Of a stretch of 42,154 nt of DNA, positions 25,966-33,854 are shown piece after piece. Positions within the stretch are counted from its first letter, which is position 1, and each line of letters opens with the position of its first letter. The DNA lies in assembly GCA_964368875.1 (NCBI GenBank), contig CAYJDG010000016.1, forward strand, positions 1-42,154. Reading direction: 5' to 3'. The position numbers and the translations under genes were made by a program. Under the pieces are notes generated by a model. It did no database searches and had not been told where the DNA came from. It saw only the letters and a program-made list of their open reading frames with translations. This DNA comes from CAYJDG01 sp964368875. GTDB lineage: Bacteria > Pseudomonadota > Alphaproteobacteria > Micavibrionales > Micavibrionaceae.

Positions 25966-26958
25966 ATGGCTCGTCCAGGTCGTCCAGCAATGCCGAAGCC
26001 GAAGCTGTCAAAGTGGGTTGATACCTTCCTTGATATGCTCACAGCCGAACGCGGCGCAGCACTGAATACCCGTCATGCCTACTGGCGTGATCTTGCAGAT
26101 GTCAGCCTCTTTATCCGCGATCAGCGCGCTAAAGAGATTGAAAATGCAACCGCCGAAGATCTGAAAGCATATCTTTCGGAACTCGGTAACAAGATCCATG
26201 TCAAAGGCCAGAACCGCAACCAGATCGCCGTGCGCACCGTCGCCCGTCGCCTGTCTGCCCTGCGTCAGTTCTACCGTTACCTTGTGTCTGAGAACGTCCG
26301 TAAAGACGATCCGACCTCGACCATCGACAGCCCGAAACAAACCCGGACCCTGCCGAAGACTCTCTCTGAGAACGAAGTCGACACACTGATCAAGACTGCG
26401 TCTGAACAAGGCGGCGGCGAAAGCATTCGTCTCGTCTGTCTGCTGGAGATGCTCTATGCAACCGGTCTGCGCGTTTCTGAACTCGTTGGCCTGCCACTCG
26501 CAGCCATTGCCGAAGGCAACCAGTTTATCATGGTTGAAGGCAAAGGCGGTCGTGAGCGCATGGTTCCTCTGAGCGACAGCGCCCAGAAAGCGGTTAAGGC
26601 TTACACTGACATCCGCGGCCAGTTCGTCGCGATGGATGATGCAGGTCGTCAGGCCAAGTGGCTCTTCCCGTCCCGTACGTCGGATAGCGGCCACCTGACC
26701 CGTCAGCGTTTTGCGCAACTTCTGAAAGACCTCGCACGTGCTGCGAAGATCGAAGAAGACCGCGTCAGCCCGCACATCCTCCGTCACGCTTTTGCGACGC
26801 ACCTGCTCTCTAATGGTGCCGACCTCCGCGCTGTTCAGAAGATGCTCGGTCACGCCGATATCGCGACCACGCAGATCTACACCCACATCATTGGGAAAAA
26901 GCTCAAGAAGACGGTCGAGGAAAAACATCCTCTGGCCACCGCTAAAAAAGCTTCTTAA
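25966..26958 (+). CDS. xerD: Tyrosine recombinase XerD
   Basis: Resolves chromosome dimers at dif together with XerC and FtsK. It has 330 residues. The N-terminal SAM-like core-binding domain covers about 13-110. The catalytic domain contains R169 (TGLRVSEL), K193 (EGKGGRER), H270 and R273 (SPHILRHAFATHLL), H296 (LGHADIATTQIYTHI) and the nucleophile Y305. It is the normal length for the family. Its codon bias is strong, like that of an abundant protein, and differs from the exported gene upstream. It is not accompanied by an integrase-type attachment site, so this is the chromosomal enzyme rather than a phage one. A strong terminator follows. Confidence 0.93.
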   Translation: MARPGRPAMPKPKLSKWVDTFLDMLTAERGAALNTRHAYWRDLADVSLFIRDQRAKEIENATAEDLKAYLSELGNKIHVKGQNRNQIAVRTVARRLSALRQFYRYLVSENVRKDDPTSTIDSPKQTRTLPKTLSENEVDTLIKTASEQGGGESIRLVCLLEMLYATGLRVSELVGLPLAAIAEGNQFIMVEGKGGRERMVPLSDSAQKAVKAYTDIRGQFVAMDDAGRQAKWLFPSRTSDSGHLTRQRFAQLLKDLARAAKIEEDRVSPHILRHAFATHLLSNGADLRAVQKMLGHADIATTQIYTHIIGKKLKKTVEEKHPLATAKKAS

Positions 26959-26980
26959 GAGCCAATCGATCCATCATTTA

Positions 26981-27010
26981 AAAAACCCCTCTTTCCTGAG
27001 GGGTTTTTTT
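26981..27010 (+). terminator. Bidirectional intrinsic terminator after xerD
   Basis: A perfect 11-bp stem (AAAAACCCCTC / GAGGGGTTTTT, 6-nt loop TTTCCT) is followed by further T residues to 27010. The leading A-run makes it work for the convergent metallopeptidase gene as well. Confidence 0.93.
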
Positions 27011-27030
27011 ATGGCCGCGCTGAATTTGAA

Positions 27031-28050
27031 TTAAGGAACCAGTGAACAGGTAAAGCTCTTTGCCAGAGCGGGGTCATGTGCGAGTTTTTTCTGATCGAAA
27101 TGACAACCGACAAAATCATATGGCTGACCTTCTTGCTGCGCACGGTTCAGGTCTTTAACTACACCATCTGCGCGCGCCCTGATCTGGACTGCGACAGCCT
27201 GACCAATCTCGGGGCTACCTATGACTTCCTTCCACCCACGATCGTTATAGATGCTGCCGTTTTGTTTGAGGCCGGGCTTAATCGCCATAAACGCTTCAGC
27301 TTCCATCGGATTGAATTCATAAAGACGCAAATCTCTTTGCATACGCTCGGGATGCGTTTCCATTTCTTTGGTTTTGGCTCTGACATAGTTTTCTTTCGCA
27401 AGAGTCAGATACTCTTTCTGCAACCGCTGCCCGGGATTAAGTTCACTGTTATCAGCGTCCGCCAAGACCTCCTGCTCCCTGTGAAGCGCTTCATGAACAG
27501 TCAAAGCCGCGGCATTTTCAAAATTCCCCCACAGCTTGCCAGTGAGTGAAGGGACCCGCGTCTCAGGATCATATTCAACATAAAGGGTGATCGTTCGCGA
27601 AGACTGCTCGCCATATTCATCGCCCGGGCTAGCATCCATATCGCTGATAACAAGATGCCCCGCATCCATGCCGATTGCCTGTTCCGTCAGCAAGGCAACC
27701 CGCATCAGGGTGTCGTAACGCTGATCGTTGGTATAAGTGGCCCAGTTTTTACGGGCATCGATCATTGCCGGGTCCGTTGAAAGTGTCTCCGTGAGATTGG
27801 CAAATTCGTTCAGGCGTTGCCTGACAAAGGCAGGATCAGCCACCCATGCACTTCCTGTGCCGTCCTTGAATTTAGTGTCATACAGGGCTTTTAACGCATC
27901 GCGCTTCTGCTGGTCATCCTTGATGTCCGCAACTGTCCTGTAGGCCAGCATATACTGGCGGAGCGTGGCGTTGCTAAGGTGCGCAGCAACCGCTGCAAGG
28001 TCGCTGGTTTGTGCCTCTACGGGTGCTGGAGGGGTGATAATTTCAGCCAT
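27031..28050 (-). CDS. Putative HEXXH zinc metallopeptidase, unnamed family
   Basis: A 339-residue protein that I cannot place in a named family. Residues 186-190 read HEALH within ALTVHEALHREQE, a zinc-binding HEXXH motif with general-base Glu187. About 60 residues later comes LYEFNPMEAEAFM (NPMEAEA at 247-253), where Glu250 sits like the third zinc ligand of gluzincins that have a Y..NP.E.EA pattern. The N-terminal 130 residues are helical, with no signal peptide, so it would be cytosolic or exported by another route. Two or three Cys are near the C-terminus (VGCHF, FTCSLVP). It is convergent with xerD, with the shared terminator, and divergent from accA. Protease function is an inference from the motifs. 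Confidence 0.65.
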   Translation of the reverse strand: MAEIITPPAPVEAQTSDLAAVAAHLSNATLRQYMLAYRTVADIKDDQQKRDALKALYDTKFKDGTGSAWVADPAFVRQRLNEFANLTETLSTDPAMIDARKNWATYTNDQRYDTLMRVALLTEQAIGMDAGHLVISDMDASPGDEYGEQSSRTITLYVEYDPETRVPSLTGKLWGNFENAAALTVHEALHREQEVLADADNSELNPGQRLQKEYLTLAKENYVRAKTKEMETHPERMQRDLRLYEFNPMEAEAFMAIKPGLKQNGSIYNDRGWKEVIGSPEIGQAVAVQIRARADGVVKDLNRAQQEGQPYDFVGCHFDQKKLAHDPALAKSFTCSLVP

Positions 28051-28132
28051 AGCTTAATTTAACCATAACGTCTTAATTTTTCGCAACTTTTCGAGGAAAA
28101 ACGACCTGTAAATGCTGGATATGTATAGATAT

Positions 28133-28161
28133 TTGTCATGTTGAACCTGTTTTGTTATGGT
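28133..28161 (+). promoter_or_regulatory. Predicted sigma70-type promoter of accA
   Basis: TTGTCA at 28133-28138 and TATGGT at 28156-28161 with a 17-nt spacer, 32 nt before the accA start. Moderate match only. Confidence 0.35.
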
Positions 28162-28192
28162 GCACAATCATTATCAAGGAATGTGACTCGCT

Positions 28193-29137
28193 ATGGCCTC
28201 TATGGACTTTGACAAACCGATCCAGGAACTCGAAGGTAAGATTGCCGAGCTCCGCAATATGACCGGCAGCAAGGACTTCAATATCGCGGAAGAAATTACG
28301 CGGCTTGAAAGCAAAGCTGAAAAGCTGATGCGCGTTACCTACAGCAAACTTTCGCCCGTGCAGAAGGTTCAGGTCGCCCGCCATCCGGAACGCCCCCACT
28401 TCTCCGATTACGTCTCAAACCTTATTCAGGATTTCACACCGCTCGCCGGCGATCGTCAGTTCGCTGAAGATCAGGCGCTCGTCGGTGGTCTTGGCCGCTT
28501 CAAAGGCCAGTCGGTGGTCGTTATGGGCCATGAGAAAGGCAACGACACTGAAAGCCGTATTCGTCACAACTTCGGCATGGCGCGCCCTGAGGGCTACCGC
28601 AAGGCCCAACGCCTGATGGAGATGGCCTCGCAGTTCCAATTGCCTGTGCTGTCGCTGGTTGACACCGCAGGGGCCTACCCGGGCGTTGATGCCGAAGCAC
28701 GCGGCCAGTCCGAAGCCATTGCCCAGTCGATCAATTCCTGCCTGCGTCTGCGCGTGCCGATGATCTCGGTCATCATCGGCGAAGGCGGCTCCGGTGGCGC
28801 CATTGCCATTGCCACAGCTGACCGCGTCCTGATGCTGGAGCATTCGATCTATTCGGTGATCTCACCGGAAGGCTGCGCGTCCATTCTGTGGCGCTCCTCC
28901 GAGCATGCCGAAGATGCCGCCACTGCCCTTAAACTGACGGCCCAAGATTTGATTAGCCTGAAGATTATTGACGGTATTATCGATGAGCCAATCGGTGGCG
29001 CGCATCGCGATAAAGACGAAATGATGCTGCTGATGTCAGCGCAACTGGAAAAATCTCTGGCTGAACTGACACCATGGGATTCCGATCGTCTGATCAAACG
29101 CCGCCAGCAAAAATACCTAGCGATGGGCCGCGTCTAG
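28193..29137 (+). CDS. accA: Acetyl-CoA carboxylase carboxyltransferase subunit alpha
   Basis: Forms the carboxyltransferase with AccD, moving carboxyl from biotin to acetyl-CoA for fatty-acid synthesis. It has 314 residues. The helical N-terminus (about 1-60) is typical. The crotonase-like core includes GRFKGQSVVVMGHEKG, PVLSLVDTAGAYPGVDAE, the oxyanion-type IIGEGGSGGAIAI and PEGCASILW. There is no zinc finger, as expected, since that lies in AccD. A ribosome site AAGGA lies 12 nt upstream. It stands alone, with its stop 4 nt from the convergent RHH gene. Confidence 0.97.
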   Translation: MASMDFDKPIQELEGKIAELRNMTGSKDFNIAEEITRLESKAEKLMRVTYSKLSPVQKVQVARHPERPHFSDYVSNLIQDFTPLAGDRQFAEDQALVGGLGRFKGQSVVVMGHEKGNDTESRIRHNFGMARPEGYRKAQRLMEMASQFQLPVLSLVDTAGAYPGVDAEARGQSEAIAQSINSCLRLRVPMISVIIGEGGSGGAIAIATADRVLMLEHSIYSVISPEGCASILWRSSEHAEDAATALKLTAQDLISLKIIDGIIDEPIGGAHRDKDEMMLLMSAQLEKSLAELTPWDSDRLIKRRQQKYLAMGRV

Positions 29138-29141
29138 ATTT

Positions 29142-29600
29142 CTAAAATACGATGCCGGTAAAAACGTCCTGCGACTGGTCTGAAAGCCCATTTGCAGCGC
29201 TATTGATTGCCTGATACTCGCTCAGGCTACATGTCACCTGCGCCCGCTTTTTCATCGCCTCAAAATTGCCGTGCCCCACACGCAGATGCCCCTCTTCCGT
29301 GGTTGCGGCACGGTAATACAGCATCAGGAAGACCCGGATGGCCGCAGTCAGTGAGGTTTGCGGATTCTTGCGAATGTTGATCAGGGAACAGATGTCATGA
29401 GTCGAGCAGCCTTCCCGGCGAGCGATATCGCGCAGGGCGCTCCACATTTCAGGCTCAAGCCGGACGGAAGTTCTGCGTCCAAGAATGGTGACGTTGCGGC
29501 TGACGAGCGTGCTCTTAGCCAGATTTTCAGGTAAATCAAGCTCGGCAAGGGAGGTGGATGCCGTAAAGCCAGTGGTCTGAGAAGATAGTGATTTTGCCAT
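29142..29600 (-). CDS. RHH_4-type ribbon-helix-helix protein
   Basis: A 152-residue likely DNA-binding protein. The RHH_4 domain covers about 35-100: the beta strand TILGRRTSVRLEPEMW is followed by helix 1 (SALRDIARREGCS) and helix 2 (THDICSLINIR), in the alphaproteobacterial pattern. The N-terminal 35 residues and the C-terminal 50 (with NFEAMKKRAQVTCSLSEY) lie outside the domain. Proteins of this family are thought to be dimeric repressors, but targets are unknown. A near-perfect 9-bp direct repeat lies just upstream (29635-29655) and may be its own operator. It is downstream of bolA on the same strand. Confidence 0.8.
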   Translation of the reverse strand: MAKSLSSQTTGFTASTSLAELDLPENLAKSTLVSRNVTILGRRTSVRLEPEMWSALRDIARREGCSTHDICSLINIRKNPQTSLTAAIRVFLMLYYRAATTEEGHLRVGHGNFEAMKKRAQVTCSLSEYQAINSAANGLSDQSQDVFTGIVF

Positions 29601-29634
29601 TATTCAGGCCCCCTTTCAGATCGCGTCGAAGAAT

Positions 29635-29655
29635 ATCGATACAATTATTGATACA
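29635..29655. repeat. 12-bp-period direct repeat upstream of the RHH gene
   Basis: ATCGATACA (29635-29643) and ATTGATACA (29647-29655) are identical at 8 of 9 positions and are spaced by 12 bp, 35-55 bases before the RHH start codon. RHH dimers often bind tandem short repeats at about this spacing, so this is a candidate autoregulatory operator. Confidence 0.4.
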
Positions 29656-29709
29656 TACAGGGGGATTTGAATACAACCTAAAGATTATAAATTTTTTACT
29701 GGAGAACCC

Positions 29710-29997
29710 TCATTTAACGACCTCAAGAGGGCTTACAGCCTTGATTTCTAAGGCATGGATGCGGTCTGTGAGCTCGCGCTCCAACGCCATGAACACCATA
29801 CGATGGCGTTCAACCCTTGGCATTTTGTTGAAGGCTTCGGAGATGATCAGGACCCTGAAATGGCTCTCACCCCGGGGATCGGCTCCAGCATGGCCCGCAT
29901 GACGGGCACTATCATCAATGACTTCAAGCTTTTGCGGGGAGAACTTCGCAGTTAACTTGGCGATTATCCGGTCGCGTACCGGTGAAGTTTCTGACAT
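29710..29997 (-). CDS. bolA: BolA family protein
   Basis: A 95-residue protein of the BolA/IbaG family, which forms complexes with monothiol glutaredoxins around iron-sulfur clusters. The family core SHFRVLIISEAFNKM, the following RVERHRMVFMAL with its conserved VxRHR, and the loop HAGHAGADPRGESH are all present. A ribosome site AAGGATC is upstream. It is divergent from the J-domain gene, a placement seen in many alphaproteobacteria. A link with sufE 7 kb away is possible by function, though not by operon. Confidence 0.93.
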   Translation of the reverse strand: MSETSPVRDRIIAKLTAKFSPQKLEVIDDSARHAGHAGADPRGESHFRVLIISEAFNKMPRVERHRMVFMALERELTDRIHALEIKAVSPLEVVK

Positions 29998-30066
29998 AAG
30001 ATATTGATCCTTATAAACTAATTCTACTTTAGCTCTGACCCGTTTTTACCGTATCATATAAAGATT

Positions 30067-30681
30067 ATGCCTAAGATCGATTTAAAACCCAACTCCCCGG
30101 AATACAATGACGGCAAAGCCTCCCGCAAAACCGCAGGAAAGCGCCATTGCGACATGCCGGGATGTATGGAAGACGGCGAGCATCGCGCGCCCAAGGACCG
30201 GAATCTCAAGGAATATTACCATTTCTGCACCGAGCACGTGCAGGAGTACAACAAGGCGTGGAATTATTTTTCCGGCATGTCGATGGCCGATATTGAGGAC
30301 TACATCAACAAAGCCACGACGTGGGACCGTCCGACTCAGCGCTATGACACGATGGCCAACTTTGAAAAAATTCATAAGAAGGCTTGGCAGACATACAATT
30401 ACACCGAACAGGAACCGCCCCGGGATTTCAGCCGGGAACGGGGATATGGCGGTGTAAACCGCAACACGCAGGAATTCGATGCGATGATGATTATGGGTCT
30501 GGAACCGCCGCTCGACCTCGCCAAGATCAAATCGAAATACAAAACCCTAGCGAAGAAATATCACCCCGATCTCAATCGCGAAGATCCTCAGGCTGAAGAA
30601 TTGTTGAAAAAAATCAACATGGCGTACACCGTGCTGAAAGTCGCATTTCAGAAATACGAAGTCCTCGAGGATAAATCCTAA
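30067..30681 (+). CDS. J-domain protein with N-terminal cysteine motif
   Basis: A 204-residue DnaJ-domain co-chaperone of an alphaproteobacterial type. Residues 28-57 hold C28, C33, C54 and H57 (HCDMPGC, HFCTEH), a possible zinc site. The J domain is C-terminal, about 140-200, with the essential HPD at 166-168 (KKYHPDLN) that stimulates Hsp70 ATPase. There is no G/F or zinc-finger central domain of DnaJ itself. It is the first gene of a unit with a small membrane protein, cobS and cobT, with gaps of 2 nt or overlaps. This suggests an assembly or quality-control role next to the AAA+/VWA pair, which is inference. Confidence 0.88.
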   Translation: MPKIDLKPNSPEYNDGKASRKTAGKRHCDMPGCMEDGEHRAPKDRNLKEYYHFCTEHVQEYNKAWNYFSGMSMADIEDYINKATTWDRPTQRYDTMANFEKIHKKAWQTYNYTEQEPPRDFSRERGYGGVNRNTQEFDAMMIMGLEPPLDLAKIKSKYKTLAKKYHPDLNREDPQAEELLKKINMAYTVLKVAFQKYEVLEDKS

Positions 30682-30683
30682 GG

Positions 30684-30974
30684 ATGGCCCGTTTAGCAGC
30701 GCTCTACGCGATATTATGGGGCATAGGCCTCACCATGGACCCTCGCCTTCTGGAATATAAGTGGTTTGGTGTCGCTGGTATGGGGCTCATATTGGGCGGG
30801 ATGCTCTTTATTGATAAGGATATTCGTTTCCCTTGGGAATGGGACGATATTGGCTTTGCAGGGGTGTTCAAAAGGTACAGCCATATGCTTATTCTACTGA
30901 TATGCTTGCTGATCGGCCTCGCCTTCGCCGCTTTGCTGATGCTAAGACCTGAATTGTTTGAGAGGACTACGTGA
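30684..30974 (+). CDS. Small integral membrane protein, unknown function
   Basis: A 96-residue protein with three hydrophobic segments (about 3-18, 28-44 and 67-86) and a conserved-looking aromatic loop DKDIRFPWEWDD between segments 2 and 3. No family recognised. It sits 2 nt after the J-domain gene with a ribosome site CTAAGG, and its stop overlaps the GTG start of cobS, so the four genes appear translationally linked. Confidence 0.65.
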   Translation: MARLAALYAILWGIGLTMDPRLLEYKWFGVAGMGLILGGMLFIDKDIRFPWEWDDIGFAGVFKRYSHMLILLICLLIGLAFAALLMLRPELFERTT

Positions 30975-32008
30975 GTAAAATCGATACCCTGCCAACCGCC
31001 AACTCCCCCGAGCCGATGAGCCTCGCTTTCGATGTCACCAACCTGGCACCGAACAATCCGCGCAACATTTCGATCCCGGATAAAAAATTCAACGTCAAAC
31101 AAACCTTCGGTCTGGATATCGATTGGGAGGTTCCCGGCTACGGCCACGACATGATGAACGTCCCGGCCATCGATCCGGCCTACCAGTTCGATCATGACAC
31201 GACCCTCGCTATCCTCGCCGGCTTCGCGCACAACCGCCGCGTTATGGTGCAGGGCTATCACGGTACCGGGAAATCGACGCACATCGAACAGGTTGCCGCC
31301 CGTCTCAACTGGCCCTGTGTGCGCATCAATCTCGACAGCCACGTCTCGCGGATCGACCTGATCGGCAAGGACATGATCACGCTGCGTGAAGGCAAACAGA
31401 TTACTGAATACAAGGAAGGCCTGCTGCCCTGGGCGCTGCAAAACCCTGTCGCGCTCGTCTTCGATGAATATGATGCCGGTCGTCCCGATGTGATGTTCGT
31501 TATTCAGCGCGTGCTGGAATCCGATGGCCGCCTCACCCTCCTCGATCAGAACATGGTGATCCGCCCGCATCCGGCCTTCCGCCTGTTTGCGACCGCCAAC
31601 ACGGTTGGCCTCGGCGATACAACGGGCCTTTATCACGGCACGCACCAGCTCAATCAGGGCCAGCTCGACCGCTGGAACATCGTCACGGTTCTGAACTATC
31701 TTGAACACGACGACGAAGTGAAAATCGTTCAGGCTAAAGTGCCGCATTTGACCAACCTAGAAGAAGTCTCAGCCATGGTCCGCATGGCTGATATGACCCG
31801 CGAAGGCTTTAAAAACGGGGATCTATCCACCGTCATGTCGCCGCGTACCGTCATCAGCTGGGGCGAAAACATGCTGATTTTCAATGACCGCGAACTGTCC
31901 TTCAAACTTAGCTTCATGAACAAATGCGACGAACTGGAACGCCCGATCCTCGCCGAATACTATCAAAGATGTTTCGGCGTAGACTTGCTGAACGAAAATG
32001 GCGTCTGA
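30971..32008 (+). CDS. cobS: Cobaltochelatase subunit CobS-like AAA+ ATPase
   Basis: A 345-residue MoxR-type AAA+ ATPase. Walker A GYHGTGKS is at 95-102, Walker B ALVFDEYD at 161-168, and the sensor and arginine-finger region includes TANTVGLGDTTGLYHGTHQL. The CobS N-terminal segment (about 28-70, with NNPRNISIPDKKF) is present. CobS and CobT form the ATPase part of aerobic cobaltochelatase with CobN. CobN is not in the window and CobST pairs also occur without it, so the cobalamin role is not certain. GTG start inside the previous stop. Confidence 0.93.
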   Translation: MSKIDTLPTANSPEPMSLAFDVTNLAPNNPRNISIPDKKFNVKQTFGLDIDWEVPGYGHDMMNVPAIDPAYQFDHDTTLAILAGFAHNRRVMVQGYHGTGKSTHIEQVAARLNWPCVRINLDSHVSRIDLIGKDMITLREGKQITEYKEGLLPWALQNPVALVFDEYDAGRPDVMFVIQRVLESDGRLTLLDQNMVIRPHPAFRLFATANTVGLGDTTGLYHGTHQLNQGQLDRWNIVTVLNYLEHDDEVKIVQAKVPHLTNLEEVSAMVRMADMTREGFKNGDLSTVMSPRTVISWGENMLIFNDRELSFKLSFMNKCDELERPILAEYYQRCFGVDLLNENGV

Positions 32009-33854
32009 TAACGACACCCTCGAAACTTTCAAAGATGCGAATGCCTCCGCGTTGCGTGCCATTGCGGGCAAAAAGAATATCGATGTTATCTATACCCCTG
32101 CCGAGAATGCTGACCGTAAGCTTTCGCTGACCCAGCCGAACAAAGCGCGCCTGCCCTTTCCTGACCCGCGCCTGAGTGCCCGCGATAAAAGCATCCTGCG
32201 CGGGGCCGCTGATGCCGAAGGGCTACGCCTGCGCTTGCACAATGCCACCCTGCACCGCAAGCTTGCGCCACAAGACCCGAATGCCAAAGCCGTCTTCGAT
32301 GCGCTTGAACAGGCACGTATTGAATCTGTCGGCGCGCTGGAAATGCCGGGCGTTGCTCAGAACCTCTCAGCCGTGCTCGATGCCAAAGGGCAGCGTATGG
32401 GCTACCAGAACATCGTCGACCGCCCTAATGACACACTCGCCGACAGCCTTCATGCAATGATGCGCGAAGCCCTGACAGGGGAAACTCTGCCGGAGGGTGC
32501 GCAGCGTCTGGCCGATCTATGGCGGCCATGGGTCAATGATCGCCTCGGCGGCCCGGATGCCCTAAAAAACCTGGCTCAATCGCTCGAGAACCAACAGGCC
32601 TTCGCTAAACTGTCCGCAAAACTGATCCGGAAGCTTGATCTCAACCCGTCAAGTGACGGCAGCGATCAGGACGAAGACAAGCCCGATGAATCCGGCCAGC
32701 AATCTGCCCCGCAGAAAAGCGATCAGGACAGCCCGCAGGATCAGGAAGAGTCGCCGCAGCAAGACAAACACATGCAGTACGATGACAGCAGTGACGAAGA
32801 GAATGAAGAGTCCGAGACCACCGAAGGCACCAGTGAACAACAGACCATGTCCTCGGATGGCGCGGATGAAGATGGTTCAGATGCCTTCATGCAGCGCACT
32901 GAACGCCCCGATCCCTCCGCCGGACCCGGCACGACCTATACCATCTATACCACCCAGTACGACGAGATCGTTAAAGCCGAGGACCTAGCCGACAGCGAGG
33001 AACTCTATCGTCTCCGCGCCATGCTCGATAAACAGCTCGTCCACTTACAGGCGGTCGTTGCCAAGCTCGCCAACCGCTTGCAGCGTAAGCTTCTGGCACG
33101 GCAGATGCGCAGCTGGCAGTTCGATCTGGAGGAAGGCTATCTCGACCCTGCCCGCCTCGCGCGGATCGTTGCCAACCCGACCATTCCTTTAAGCTTCAAG
33201 CAGGAACGCCAGACCGATTTCAAGGATACGGTCGTCACCATCCTGCTCGATAACTCCGGCTCGATGCGGGGCCGACCGATCACGATTGCAGCGATGTGTA
33301 CCGATATCATCGCTCGCACGCTTGAGCGCTGTGGCGTGAAGGTCGAAATTCTTGGCTTCACCACCCGCGCCTGGAAGGGCGGCAAGGCGCGTGATACGTG
33401 GATCAATCAGGGCCGCCCGCAACTGCCGGGCCGTCTCAACGACCTTCGCCATATCATTTACAAGGCTGCCGACGCTCCGTGGCGACGCACGCGCAAGAAT
33501 CTCGGCCTGATGTTGAAAGAGGGCCTGCTCAAGGAAAACATCGATGGCGAAGCCCTTGCATGGGCCTATAACCGCCTCGCCGCACGCCCTGAAGACCGCA
33601 AAATCCTTATGGTGATTTCGGATGGGGCTCCGGTTGATGATTCAACCCTGTCGGTCAATCCGTCCAACATCCTTGAAAAAGACCTGCGCCACGTCATCGA
33701 TTGGATCGAACTGGTCGACAAGGTCGATCTGACTGCCATCGGCATCGGCCATGACGTCACCCGTTACTACCGCAAGGCGATCACGATTTCTGATGCGGAC
33801 GAACTGGGCGAGGCCCTGATCGCGCGGCTGACCGAATTGTTCGAAAAAGACTGA
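31998..33854 (+). CDS. cobT: Cobaltochelatase subunit CobT-like VWA protein
   Basis: A 618-residue partner of CobS. A helical N-terminal part (1-215) is followed by a very acidic, Gln/Ser/Asp-rich disordered stretch (about 216-300). After a helical link comes a von Willebrand A domain from about 405, with the MIDAS motif D418-x-S420-x-S422 (LLDNSGSMRGRP) and the ISDGAPVDDST segment near 535. The layout matches characterised CobT. It overlaps cobS by 11 nt. No other gene follows in the same direction before the gapped divergent gene. Confidence 0.93.
   Translation: MASDNDTLETFKDANASALRAIAGKKNIDVIYTPAENADRKLSLTQPNKARLPFPDPRLSARDKSILRGAADAEGLRLRLHNATLHRKLAPQDPNAKAVFDALEQARIESVGALEMPGVAQNLSAVLDAKGQRMGYQNIVDRPNDTLADSLHAMMREALTGETLPEGAQRLADLWRPWVNDRLGGPDALKNLAQSLENQQAFAKLSAKLIRKLDLNPSSDGSDQDEDKPDESGQQSAPQKSDQDSPQDQEESPQQDKHMQYDDSSDEENEESETTEGTSEQQTMSSDGADEDGSDAFMQRTERPDPSAGPGTTYTIYTTQYDEIVKAEDLADSEELYRLRAMLDKQLVHLQAVVAKLANRLQRKLLARQMRSWQFDLEEGYLDPARLARIVANPTIPLSFKQERQTDFKDTVVTILLDNSGSMRGRPITIAAMCTDIIARTLERCGVKVEILGFTTRAWKGGKARDTWINQGRPQLPGRLNDLRHIIYKAADAPWRRTRKNLGLMLKEGLLKENIDGEALAWAYNRLAARPEDRKILMVISDGAPVDDSTLSVNPSNILEKDLRHVIDWIELVDKVDLTAIGIGHDVTRYYRKAITISDADELGEALIARLTELFEKD

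Noticed and set aside
26008..26928. A long open frame antisense to xerD
   Set aside because: It is a codon-bias shadow of xerD with no domain features.
25966..26958. A phage or integron integrase in place of XerD
   Set aside because: Length, N-terminal domain and all catalytic residues fit XerD, and no attachment site, phage gene or tRNA is near.
30704..31747. A long open frame antisense to the small membrane protein and cobS
   Set aside because: It is a shadow of cobS; the plus-strand genes have clear motifs and coupled starts.
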